A stretch of 9,683 nt of DNA from an uncultured Flavobacteriales bacterium. Lineage in GTDB: Bacteria; Bacteroidota; Bacteroidia; Palsa-965. Below the pieces are notes generated by a model, which saw nothing but the letters and a program-made list of their open reading frames with translations, was not told the DNA's origin and made no database searches. Numbering within the stretch: position 1 is the stretch's first letter; every line of letters begins with the position of its first letter. The stretch is from contig CAMLEF010000164.1 in assembly GCA_946478675.1 (NCBI GenBank), positions 1 through 9,683 on the forward strand, in the 5' to 3' direction. Shown piece after piece: positions 1-6,332 of this stretch. The position numbers and the translations under genes were made by a program.

Positions 1-883
1 GTCCGATGCGAACGCGATCCTCATTACGGAAATGCTGCTCATGTCGGCGTTCCTTCTCATGAACGCGGCGGATTTCAATCTCACGCAGCAGCATTTCGGC
101 CATTACGGCGAAGCGAATATTTCCGGCTCCGCATTTCCCATCAGCGGAATGATCGCGAAACTTTTTGCCGGCACGTCGACGGATTCGCTGGTGATGATCG
201 AGCGTTTTACCTGGTGGTTCCACATCGTCGGCATTCTCGCGTTCCTGAACTATTTGCCGTACTCGAAACATTTCCACATCATTCTCGCTTTCCCGAACGT
301 TTTCTTCTCGAACCTGCGCCCGAAAGGACAGTTCACGAATCCTGAAAACGTTACGAACGAAGTAAAAGCGATCATGGATCCTTCGTTCACACCGCCGGCC
401 CCGCCCGAAGGAACGGTCAATCGTTTCGGCGCGAAAGACGTTACCGATCTTACCTGGAAGCAGCTGCTCGATGCGTATTCCTGCACCGAATGCGGACGCT
501 GCACGTCATCCTGTCCTGCGAACATCACCGGCAAAAAACTTTCGCCGCGCAAGATCATGATGGACACGCGCGATCGTCTGGAGGAAGTCGGAAAGAACAT
601 CGATAAGAACGGCGGCAAATTCGTCGACGACGGCAAGTCGCTGCTGAACGATTACATCACGCCGGAAGAGCTCTGGGCCTGTACCTCGTGCAACGCCTGC
701 GTGCAGGAATGCCCCGTCAACATCGATCCGCTCGGCATTATCGTCGACCTGCGCCGTTACCTCGTGATGGAGCAATCGGCCGCACCGAACGAGCTGAACA
801 TGATGATGACGAACATCGAGAACAACGCCGCGCCCTGGCAGTTCTCGCCGGCTGATCGTTTGAACTGGGCGAACGAGCAATAA
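1..883 (+). CDS. Membrane-anchored 4Fe-4S dicluster protein (HdrC/GlpC-like), 5' end outside the window
   Basis: The reading frame is open from the first bases of the window, so the N-terminus is missing; about 293 residues are visible. The first part is hydrophobic and contains WWFHIVGILAFLNYLPYSKH, a helix with histidines at both ends, like the heme-binding helices of NarI-type membrane subunits. Two ferredoxin-type clusters follow: CTECGRCTSSCP (nt 482-517) and CTSCNACVQECP (nt 680-715). Each should bind a [4Fe-4S] cluster. The final 50 or so residues are hydrophilic. This domain order fits the heterodisulfide-reductase-C/GlpC-like electron-transfer proteins of Bacteroidota, which work with a CCG-domain partner; such a partner is encoded at 1689-2480. 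The stop is followed one base later by the next ATG, so the genes are probably co-transcribed. The electron donor and acceptor cannot be read from the sequence. Confidence 0.9.
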   Translation, partial: SDANAILITEMLLMSAFLLMNAADFNLTQQHFGHYGEANISGSAFPISGMIAKLFAGTSTDSLVMIERFTWWFHIVGILAFLNYLPYSKHFHIILAFPNVFFSNLRPKGQFTNPENVTNEVKAIMDPSFTPPAPPEGTVNRFGAKDVTDLTWKQLLDAYSCTECGRCTSSCPANITGKKLSPRKIMMDTRDRLEEVGKNIDKNGGKFVDDGKSLLNDYITPEELWACTSCNACVQECPVNIDPLGIIVDLRRYLVMEQSAAPNELNMMMTNIENNAAPWQFSPADRLNWANEQ

Positions 884-884
884 C

Positions 885-1262
885 ATGAAACGCTTCGCCT
901 TTGCTGCTTTCGTGATTGTGCTGCTGGCTTCGATGAAGCAGGAGCAAAAGCCCGCTTATTCGGTAGAAATTTTTCCGCTGAATGATACGCTGGTGAACGG
1001 GATCGATAATACGATGACGATCCTGAAAAACGGAAAGCCGGCCGGGGAGATCATCGTGACGATGTCCGGTGCTTTGGTGGCGAAGAAAGGACAAGGTTAT
1101 GTCGTCCGGACCGATATGTCGATGACCGGAAAAGAGAGCAAGCTGCAGGTGAAAGAGAAGCAGAATGTGGTGCTGAATAAAAGCTTCCCTGTCGTGGCGC
1201 TGAAAGGCGATCTCGTGCAGCGGGTGGCGAAAAAAATGAATCAACCTGATCAGTCGAAATAA
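885..1262 (+). CDS. Small exported protein of unknown function, possible GldM-like Ig fold
   Basis: This 125-residue protein begins MKRFAFAAFVIVLLAS, a short basic N-terminus plus hydrophobic stretch that looks like a signal peptide or signal anchor. No lipobox cysteine follows, and the whole protein lacks cysteine. The remaining ~100 residues alternate polar and hydrophobic residues and look beta-rich. The segments NGIDNTMTI and GQGYVVRTDMSMTGKESKLQV resemble, by eye, the Ig-like repeats of GldM/PorM periplasmic proteins, where a 'GVDNP' turn is followed by 'KYVVRP' and a 'VTV' strand. That similarity is my inference only. It starts one base after the upstream Fe-S gene and ends one base before the HAD gene, so it belongs to the same operon and is translated in step with them. 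It could instead be a phylum-specific envelope protein with no Gld link. Confidence 0.8.
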   Translation: MKRFAFAAFVIVLLASMKQEQKPAYSVEIFPLNDTLVNGIDNTMTILKNGKPAGEIIVTMSGALVAKKGQGYVVRTDMSMTGKESKLQVKEKQNVVLNKSFPVVALKGDLVQRVAKKMNQPDQSK

Positions 1263-1263
1263 C

Positions 1264-1692
1264 ATGAGCGTAGAGAAAGATCTGCTGAAAGAAGTAGAAG
1301 AGAACGGGCAAAAGATCAGCCCGGTGCTCCCGGAGAACGTCAAGAATTTTCTCATCGACATCGATGGAACGGTTTGCGATGATATCCCGAACGAAGAGCC
1401 GTGGCGCATGCGTGATGCCGCTCTTTATCCCGGAGCGCTCGAAACGATCAACAAGTGGTACGATGAAGGACACATCATCACGTTCTTCACCTCGCGCACC
1501 GAAGAGCACCGTGACGTCACCGAAGAGTGGCTGCTGAAAAACGGTTTCCGCTGGCACGGTTTGCTGATGGGAAAACCGCGCGGCGGCAATTACCATTGGA
1601 TCGACAATCACATGGTGCGGGCTACGCGCTACACCGGAAAATTCACCGACCTCGTCGAGAAAGAGGTCACCATCCAGGTTTTCGAATCATGA
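1264..1692 (+). CDS. HAD-superfamily phosphatase-like protein, often mislabelled phosphoheptose isomerase
   Basis: The 142-residue protein has the signature of a small HAD hydrolase. Motif I is FLIDIDGTVCDD, with D32 as likely nucleophile and D34 as acid/base. Motif II is ITFFTSRTEEH, with T76 or S77 binding phosphate. K103 in MGKPRGGNYHW is a candidate motif III lysine, and D113 is a candidate metal ligand. There is no large cap domain, so a protein partner or a large substrate is plausible. Close relatives in Bacteroidota are commonly named 'phosphoheptose isomerase', but no sugar-isomerase (SIS) fold is recognisable, so that name looks wrong. The substrate is unknown. The stop codon overlaps the start of the next gene in an ATGA junction, indicating translational coupling with the CCG-domain Fe-S protein. 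Confidence 0.88.
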   Translation: MSVEKDLLKEVEENGQKISPVLPENVKNFLIDIDGTVCDDIPNEEPWRMRDAALYPGALETINKWYDEGHIITFFTSRTEEHRDVTEEWLLKNGFRWHGLLMGKPRGGNYHWIDNHMVRATRYTGKFTDLVEKEVTIQVFES

Positions 1693-2480
1693 GCGAACCG
1701 ATCCACGTACCGACCATGGCCGAAATGGCCGCCAACGGAGAAACCCCCGAGATCCTTTTCTGGGTAGGCTGCGCCGGCAGCTTCGACGACCGCGCCAAGA
1801 AGATCACGAAAGCGATCGTGCGCATCCTCCATCATGTAGGCATCAAGTTCGCCGTGCTGGGCACCGAAGAATCCTGCAACGGCGATCCTGCAAAACGCGC
1901 CGGCAACGAATTCCTCTTCCAGATGCAGGCGATGACCAACATCACGGTCATGAACGGCTACAATGTGAAGAAGATCGTCACCGGCTGCCCGCATTGCTTC
2001 AACACGCTGAAGAATGAATATCCCGCGCTCGGCGGCAATTACGAAGTCATCCATCACACGCAGCTCGTGCAGCAGCTCATCGACAGCGGCAAATTAAAAG
2101 TGCAGGGCGGCGCGTTCAAAGGCAAGAAGATCACCTTCCACGATCCGTGTTATCTCGGTCGCGGCAACAACGAATACGAAGCGCCGCGTGAAGTGATCCA
2201 GAAGCTCGACGTGGAACTGGCGGAAATGAAACGCAGCCGTGCCAAAGGATTCTGCTGCGGCGCCGGCGGTGCGCAGATGTTCAAGGAAGCCGAGCCCGGC
2301 AACAAAGAAGTGAACGTCGAACGCAGCGAAGAAGCCCTCGCATTAAATCCCGACGTGATCGCCGTCGGCTGCCCGTTCTGCATGACGATGATGACGGACG
2401 GCGTGAAGCATTTCAACAAAGAAGACAAGACGAAAGTGCTGGACATCGCCGAGCTGATCGCGCAGGCGAACGATCTTTGA
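1689..2480 (+). CDS. CCG-domain Fe-S protein (HdrB/LldE-like oxidoreductase subunit)
   Basis: The 263-residue protein carries two cysteine-rich CCG domains. The N-terminal half has WVGCAGSFD, ESCNGDP and VTGCPHC. The C-terminal half has FHDPCYLGR, CCGAGGAQMF and GCPFCMTMM. In HdrB this type of repeat holds unusual iron-sulfur clusters that act in two-electron chemistry; in LldE/GlpC relatives it serves lactate or glycerol-3-phosphate oxidation. The partner is probably the dicluster protein at the window's left edge, which supplies conventional 4Fe-4S clusters and the membrane anchor. I chose the ATG at 1689 because it overlaps the preceding stop (ATGA) and leads directly into the conserved domain; an open frame further upstream is antisense-free but overlaps the HAD gene and shows no domain. 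The 3' end merges into an inverted repeat. The physiological substrate is not evident. Confidence 0.92.
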   Translation: MSEPIHVPTMAEMAANGETPEILFWVGCAGSFDDRAKKITKAIVRILHHVGIKFAVLGTEESCNGDPAKRAGNEFLFQMQAMTNITVMNGYNVKKIVTGCPHCFNTLKNEYPALGGNYEVIHHTQLVQQLIDSGKLKVQGGAFKGKKITFHDPCYLGRGNNEYEAPREVIQKLDVELAEMKRSRAKGFCCGAGGAQMFKEAEPGNKEVNVERSEEALALNPDVIAVGCPFCMTMMTDGVKHFNKEDKTKVLDIAELIAQANDL

Positions 2481-2552
2481 TTGAATATTGAAAATTGAAC
2501 ATTGAATATTCCTGTTAAAGAATTTTTCAATATTCAATATTCAATCGTTCAA
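2477..2552. repeat. Heptamer-built inverted repeat between convergent genes, probable bidirectional terminator
   Basis: The left arm has four consecutive 7-base words: TTGAATA, TTGAAAA, TTGAACA and TTGAATA (2481-2508). The right arm has TTTTCAA, TATTCAA and TATTCAA (2524-2544), then TCGTTCAA. The arms are reverse complements of one word family, and GATTGAATATTGAA (2479-2492) pairs perfectly with 2533-2546. The loop is about 15 bases. Both flanking stop codons lie inside or touch the arms. Position between convergent genes suggests a terminator acting in both directions; this function is inferred. Confidence 0.75.
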
Positions 2553-3259
2553 TTCTCCTGCGGCTGCGAATCCTCCTGCGGGTGCACCACATCGCTTTTC
2601 GCATTCCCCGTTTCCCCGAAAATAAATTTGAAGGCGAGCTGGAAGACCATGTTGTTGCCCTGGTTGAACGTGTAGAGGTAAAAGCCCGGCATTTGCCCGT
2701 TGCGTTTGACTGCGGGGATCACGGAATTGCTGTAACGCAGGGAAAACATCAGCCGGTCGGTGAGAAAACAATCGACGCCGGCGAGCAGGCTGACTTCCGT
2801 TTTGTTGAAGTAAGAAGCGTAAACCGTTTGCGGGTAATTGTTCGCGACTTCTTTGAAACGCACGAGCTGCGCGACGGAAACGCCGGCTTCTAAACCGAAA
2901 CGTTTCACCGTTCGCTGGCGCAGTGCAATGTTCATGCGGTGGCGGAACACGAGCGGCACTTCGATGTAATCGAGTGAAAGGCGGAACTGGCCGTTGTTGA
3001 GCGAATCGGGACGCTGCGAGCTGCCTTTCTGGATGTAGTTGATCTCGAATTGCAGATCGTTTTGCTCGTTCAGCTGCGAGGAGACGATGCCGCCGCCGAC
3101 GAGCCCGAGTTTATTGAAATCGAGATCGCCGTCGCGCGCATCCATGCCGGGAATATCGGTGACGGTAACGCCGGCGGTGAAGCCTGCGTGAAAGCGTTGT
3201 GCGTGGAGCGGGAAGGAGAGCAGTGCTGCAGACGCCAGCAGGAAGAACAGCTTTTTCAT
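2549..3259 (-). CDS. Outer-membrane beta-barrel protein, PorT-like (PF13568-type)
   Basis: This 236-residue protein starts with MKKLFFLLASAALLSFPLHA, a clear Sec signal peptide probably cleaved before QRFHAGF. The mature part reads as a run of amphipathic beta strands with glycine/aromatic pattern (AGVTVTD, GLVGGGIVSS, DLQFEINYIQKG, LDYIEVPLVFRH, SLLAGVDCFL, LMFSLRYS, MVFQLAFKFIFGE). The 'FEINYIQKG ... YIEVPLVFR' arrangement is typical of the small outer-membrane barrel family PF13568. The last strand is followed by about 20 hydrophilic residues. Members of this family include PorT, but most have no assigned function, and I see no feature that makes this one a type IX secretion component. It is monocistronic, convergent with the Fe-S operon, and has a TAATTTTG promoter element just upstream. 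Confidence 0.87.
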   Translation of the reverse strand: MKKLFFLLASAALLSFPLHAQRFHAGFTAGVTVTDIPGMDARDGDLDFNKLGLVGGGIVSSQLNEQNDLQFEINYIQKGSSQRPDSLNNGQFRLSLDYIEVPLVFRHRMNIALRQRTVKRFGLEAGVSVAQLVRFKEVANNYPQTVYASYFNKTEVSLLAGVDCFLTDRLMFSLRYSNSVIPAVKRNGQMPGFYLYTFNQGNNMVFQLAFKFIFGETGNAKSDVVHPQEDSQPQEN

Positions 3260-3285
3260 AGGAGAAATTCTGGTGAGGCGTCTTT

Positions 3286-3293
3286 CAAAATTA
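3286..3293 (-). promoter_or_regulatory. Promoter -7 element for the outer-membrane protein gene
   Basis: On the - strand this reads TAATTTTG, an exact match to the Bacteroidota -7 consensus TAnnTTTG. It lies 26 bases upstream of the ATG, which would leave a leader of about 20 bases. I see no TTG-type -33 element at the usual distance, so the call rests on the -7 box and its position. Confidence 0.45.
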
Positions 3294-3486
3294 GGGAATC
3301 CTGCACTACTTTTTCGGATACAGCAGTTCGGCGATGAAAAGATTCCTGGTTGATCGGGAGCAAACCTTCATTGGTCGAAAAGGCGGAAATTATTAACAAT
3401 TAATTAGGAGTAAAAATTTCGAAAAACGACAGCTATCTGCTTAAAATCCCGATCTTTAGGCCTTCACAAAAAAACCATTTCCTGGA

Positions 3487-4581
3487 ATGGCAGAACAAGC
3501 AAAGATCCGTTACAACCTGAAAGAGCGCGCTTTTTTTCAAACGCTCCATGGTCGTGTCGAACAGTATTTTAAAACCAACCAGCTGAAGAAAACAGGCGGC
3601 TGGCGGGCGATCGTGAAAACGATCTTCATGTTTACCATGTATCTCACGCCGTATTTCCTGATGGTCTGCGGTGTTGTAACAGCATTTCCCGCCTTGCTGC
3701 TGCTGGCGGTGCTGATGGGTCTGGGAATGGCTTTTATCGGCCTTTCCGTCATGCATGATGCGAATCACGGCAGCTATTCCTCGAACCGGAAAGTGAACAA
3801 GATCGTTTCGTATTCGATGAACCTGATCGGCGGCCATTACCTGAACTGGCAGGTGCAGCACAACACGCTGCATCATACCTACACGAACATCGAAGGTCAT
3901 GACGAGGACATCGCGCCCCCGGGCTTCCTGCGTTTCTCACCCCATTCGGAATTCCGCAAAATTCACCGCTTCCAGTTTTTGTACGCCTGGTTTTTCTACG
4001 GGCTGATGACGCTGATGTGGGTGACGACGAAAGACTTCAAGCAGCTCGCGCGTTACAACCGCATGGGCCTGCTGCAGAGCGCGCGCGTGAAATACAAGAA
4101 CCAGCTCTGGCTGCTCATCGCCACGAAGCTGCTCTATTGGGCGTACATGCTCGTGATCCCGATGCTGGTGATGGACGTCGCCTGGTGGGTGGTTCCTGTC
4201 CTGTTTATCATCGTGCATTTCGTAGCGGGATTAACGCTCGCCCTGATCTTCCAGCCGGCGCACGTCATTGAAGAAACTGCGTTCCCGCTGCCCGACAATT
4301 CCGGCAACATGGAGAACGATTGGGCCGTGCACCAGCTCTTCACCACTGCGAATTTTGCGCCGCGCAATCATATTCTTACCTGGCTCGTCGGCGGATTGAA
4401 TTACCAGGTGGAGCACCATCTCTTCCCGGCGATCAGCCATATCCATTACCGGAAACTTTCGGTGATCGTTCGCGAAACGGCGCAGGAATTCAATTACCCG
4501 TATCATTCCTACAACACGTTCTTCGGCGCCATCGGCTCGCACGCGCGCATGCTGGTGAAATTCGGTAAAGCCGCCGCGTAG
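3487..4581 (+). CDS. Membrane fatty-acid desaturase with three histidine boxes (acyl-lipid/acyl-CoA, front-end type)
   Basis: The 364-residue protein has the three histidine boxes of the di-iron FA_desaturase family: H90-DAN-H94, H125-NTL-H129-H130, and Q307-VE-H310-H311. The QxxHH form of the third box is typical of front-end (delta-5/delta-6-like) and related bacterial desaturases rather than delta-9 acyl-CoA enzymes, which usually have HxxHH. Hydrophobic blocks at roughly residues 42-88, 165-180 and 210-255 would form the membrane helices, with the histidine boxes facing the cytosol. There is no fused cytochrome b5 domain, so a separate electron donor is needed. The ATG at 3487 gives the usual family length. 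The gene is alone on its strand and ends one base before the convergent protease gene's stop. Regiospecificity and substrate cannot be decided from the sequence. Confidence 0.93.
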   Translation: MAEQAKIRYNLKERAFFQTLHGRVEQYFKTNQLKKTGGWRAIVKTIFMFTMYLTPYFLMVCGVVTAFPALLLLAVLMGLGMAFIGLSVMHDANHGSYSSNRKVNKIVSYSMNLIGGHYLNWQVQHNTLHHTYTNIEGHDEDIAPPGFLRFSPHSEFRKIHRFQFLYAWFFYGLMTLMWVTTKDFKQLARYNRMGLLQSARVKYKNQLWLLIATKLLYWAYMLVIPMLVMDVAWWVVPVLFIIVHFVAGLTLALIFQPAHVIEETAFPLPDNSGNMENDWAVHQLFTTANFAPRNHILTWLVGGLNYQVEHHLFPAISHIHYRKLSVIVRETAQEFNYPYHSYNTFFGAIGSHARMLVKFGKAAA

Positions 4582-4582
4582 C

Positions 4583-5070
4583 TTACTGCGGATCGACGTA
4601 CGAAGTATTCTGCCACCAGAAATCACCGTATTTGTCGCTGTACGCGACCGTGCGGATTTTGCCGTCGTCAGGATCGAATACGGATATGGTATCGTCTTCG
4701 ATGCCCGTGATGACCAGCCAGTGCCTTGGGTGACGTCGAGGTTCGCTTTGCTGCCGGGATTATTTTTACCGATGATCGCCAGCAACGGTTTTCCCTTCGC
4801 GATCTCTTTTTTGATCAGGCTTCTTGCAGGAAGCGGCTTGCCGTCGGTGTTGTTGACATAGTTCAGCCGGGACAGGAGCTCCGCTGCCGATTCCTGTTTA
4901 TCAATCGATAACCCCACATTTTCAGCGATCGCTGTGTCGGTATCGAATTTTGGGTTATTACCGGCCTTTCCCTGCGCATAATAGTAATTGTTGATCATGC
5001 GGCCGGCGCAGGCCCAGCAGGAATTTTCTCCTTCCTGTTTGGCGACCGGGAAATTATCGAGTTGCGGCAT
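4583..5070 (-). pseudogene. Frameshifted papain-like cysteine protease (AvrRpt2/C70-like), paralogue of the next gene upstream
   Basis: Starting at the ATG at 5068-5070, the frame gives MPQLDNFPVAKQEGENSCWA and continues to residue G116, aligning without gaps to the paralogue at 5081-5569. At the codon for the catalytic histidine (H117 in the paralogue) one base is missing: the - strand reads CAAGGCACTGG where CAAGGCCACTGG would keep frame. Restoring one C gives HWLVITGIEDD, VFDPDDG and a C-terminus NTSYVDPQ ending at the TAA at 4583-4585. The total is then 162 residues, exactly the length of the paralogue. Predicted Q12, C18 and, after repair, H117 and D133 are all present. Without repair the frame runs on into the antisense of the desaturase gene, which is not credible as a protein. 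The base may be a sequencing or assembly error, or a real inactivating mutation in a population. It is the last gene of the operon, 10 bases after its paralogue. Confidence 0.82.
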
Positions 5071-5080
5071 AGGAGCGTAG

Positions 5081-5569
5081 TTATTGTCCGTCGACGTACG
5101 AAGTATTCTGCCAGTACCAGCTGTTGTATTTTTCGCCGTAGGCAACCGTGTTGATCTTTCCGTTATCCGGATCGAACACGGAGATCACGTCTTCTTCGAT
5201 TCCCACGATCACGACCCAATGGCCCTGCTGCGCTTTGAGGTTACGTTTGCCGCCGGGATTATCGACGGCGATGATGGCAATTAACGGTGTGCCGTCGGAG
5301 ATCGCATCTTTAATTTCTTCTTTGGTCGGGATCGGGGCGCTGTCTGCACTGTTCGCGTACTTCAGTGTCGCCAACGCCGCCGCAGCGGATTCCTGTTTGT
5401 CGATCGTTTTTCCGATCAGCTTCGCGAGATCGGTATCAGTATCGATTTTTTTGTTGGCGCCGCCTTTGCCTGCAGCAACGTAGTAGTTGTTGATCATGCG
5501 GGTAACGCAGGCCCAGCAGGAATCTTTTCCTTCCTGTTTTGCGACCGGGAAATTAGAAAGTGAAGGCAT
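5081..5569 (-). CDS. Papain-like cysteine protease, AvrRpt2 (C70)-like
   Basis: The intact 162-residue protein has a compact papain-like layout. Q12 and C18 lie in KQEGKDSCWACVTRM (oxyanion glutamine and nucleophile), H117 in QQGHWVVIVGIE, and D133 in ISVFDPDNGKI. This order and the 'SCWA' and 'GHW' contexts match the AvrRpt2-like/C39-like papain-fold proteases. It has no signal peptide, propeptide or second domain, so it appears to be a cytosolic or non-classically exported single-domain enzyme. It lies 23 bases after the short DUF2589-like gene and 10 bases before its frameshifted twin, within the same operon. Plausible roles are processing of the operon's own DUF2589 proteins or action as an effector; neither is shown. 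The substrate is unknown, and the assignment to C70 rather than a neighbouring papain-like family is by motif only. Confidence 0.85.
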   Translation of the reverse strand: MPSLSNFPVAKQEGKDSCWACVTRMINNYYVAAGKGGANKKIDTDTDLAKLIGKTIDKQESAAAALATLKYANSADSAPIPTKEEIKDAISDGTPLIAIIAVDNPGGKRNLKAQQGHWVVIVGIEEDVISVFDPDNGKINTVAYGEKYNSWYWQNTSYVDGQ

Positions 5570-5592
5570 GGGATTGTATCTGGATGAATGCG

Positions 5593-6105
5593 TTAATGCG
5601 GCAACTGCGCACGTAATACTTTCTCGTAACCTTCGATCACCTGTTTCAAACCTTCGGGGCCTTCGGATGGTTTCAGCGTGATCTCCAGCTGGCCGGTATT
5701 GAGATGAACGTCTTTGTCGGAAGAGCGCCCGAACAGCGACCAGCGTTTTTTGGTTGACGGGCTGAAGTTGATCTGCACCTCGTTGTTGACCAGCTGAAGA
5801 TCGAACTGCGCCGTCATCTTTACTTCTTCGATCTGCGGCATGGAAACCGGGATGAGCGTGATGAGCGGAACATCGATATCGATCATGCGCAGCATGCCGT
5901 CCGTTTCCTGGTGCGGATACTGGATGCAGATCGATTTCGGCCGCAGCGTCGAATGTGCTTCGTGGCCTTTCTCCGCGCTTTCTCTCGTCGGCTCGGCAGG
6001 CTCGAAATACTTATCGATGATGTCTTCGTGCCGTGTTGCGATATGATCATTGGCGGAAATGATCGCGTTGTGAATGGCCTCGACAAATGCTTTGAAACTG
6101 ATCAT
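5593..6105 (-). CDS. DUF2589-like protein, short form (170 aa)
   Basis: The 170-residue protein shares the core of the two longer DUF2589-type proteins upstream. It has an N-terminal amphipathic helix (FVEAIHNAIISANDHI), a strand pair around RPKSICIQYPHQ, the central segment DVPLITLIPVSMPQIEEVKM, and a C-terminal GLKQVIEGYEKVLRAQLP that matches GLTSILDIYTKNLQP and GVNTIIQAYTMAIQP. It lacks the 'GAPLxAAAxAN' N-terminal block. The region between residues 35 and 55 is glutamate-rich and probably disordered. The ATG lies 4 bases after the zinc-ribbon stop. DUF2589 is a family of unknown function; from the paralogy in one operon I infer that the three proteins are subunits of one assembly. There are no membrane helices and no signal peptide. 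Confidence 0.8.
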   Translation of the reverse strand: MISFKAFVEAIHNAIISANDHIATRHEDIIDKYFEPAEPTRESAEKGHEAHSTLRPKSICIQYPHQETDGMLRMIDIDVPLITLIPVSMPQIEEVKMTAQFDLQLVNNEVQINFSPSTKKRWSLFGRSSDKDVHLNTGQLEITLKPSEGPEGLKQVIEGYEKVLRAQLPH

Positions 6106-6109
6106 GAGC

Positions 6110-6328
6110 TCAGAATTGAGACGGGTTAGGATTTCCTTTCAGCAGGCCGCTCTTGATCTTGTCCAGCTCGTTGAGCGATTCCTGGACGACCCCGCGGCTT
6201 TCCGTCGACAGGCCGATGGCGATGCCGCATTTATGGCAGGAGAACTGGAGGCCCTGCAGCAGCGAGCGCGGATCGAAATAGATCGGGGTCTGGCATTCGG
6301 GGCATGGGATGGATTGCTGGGTGTTCAT
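6110..6328 (-). CDS. Small zinc-ribbon protein (72 aa)
   Basis: Two CxxC knuckles, C9-PE-C12 and C31-HK-C34, 18 residues apart, form a classic zinc ribbon. The intervening sequence IYFDPRSLLQGLQFSCHKCG has the hydrophobic pattern of MJ0042-type ribbons. After the ribbon comes a short helix, SRGVVQESLNELDKIKSGLL, and a flexible NPNPSQF tail. It contains no DNA-binding domain beyond the ribbon, so it may act as an adaptor or assembly factor. It is wedged between two DUF2589-type genes with 4-base gaps on both sides, which argues strongly for a linked function and translational coupling. Its partner and role are unknown. Confidence 0.85.
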   Translation of the reverse strand: MNTQQSIPCPECQTPIYFDPRSLLQGLQFSCHKCGIAIGLSTESRGVVQESLNELDKIKSGLLKGNPNPSQF

Positions 6329-6332
6329 GGGT

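Noticed and set aside
1051..1611. 186-codon - strand open frame opposite the exported and HAD genes
   Set aside because: Both + strand genes have tight operon spacing and clear motifs; the antisense frame has none.
4231..5145. A 304-codon open frame on the - strand
   Set aside because: Its first part is the real frameshifted protease, but the rest is out of frame and antisense to the desaturase; the single-base gap explains it.
5081..5569. Bacteriocin-exporter C39 peptidase or peptidase-containing ABC transporter
   Set aside because: The protein ends after the protease domain, with no transmembrane or ABC domain, and no leader-peptide gene is visible nearby.
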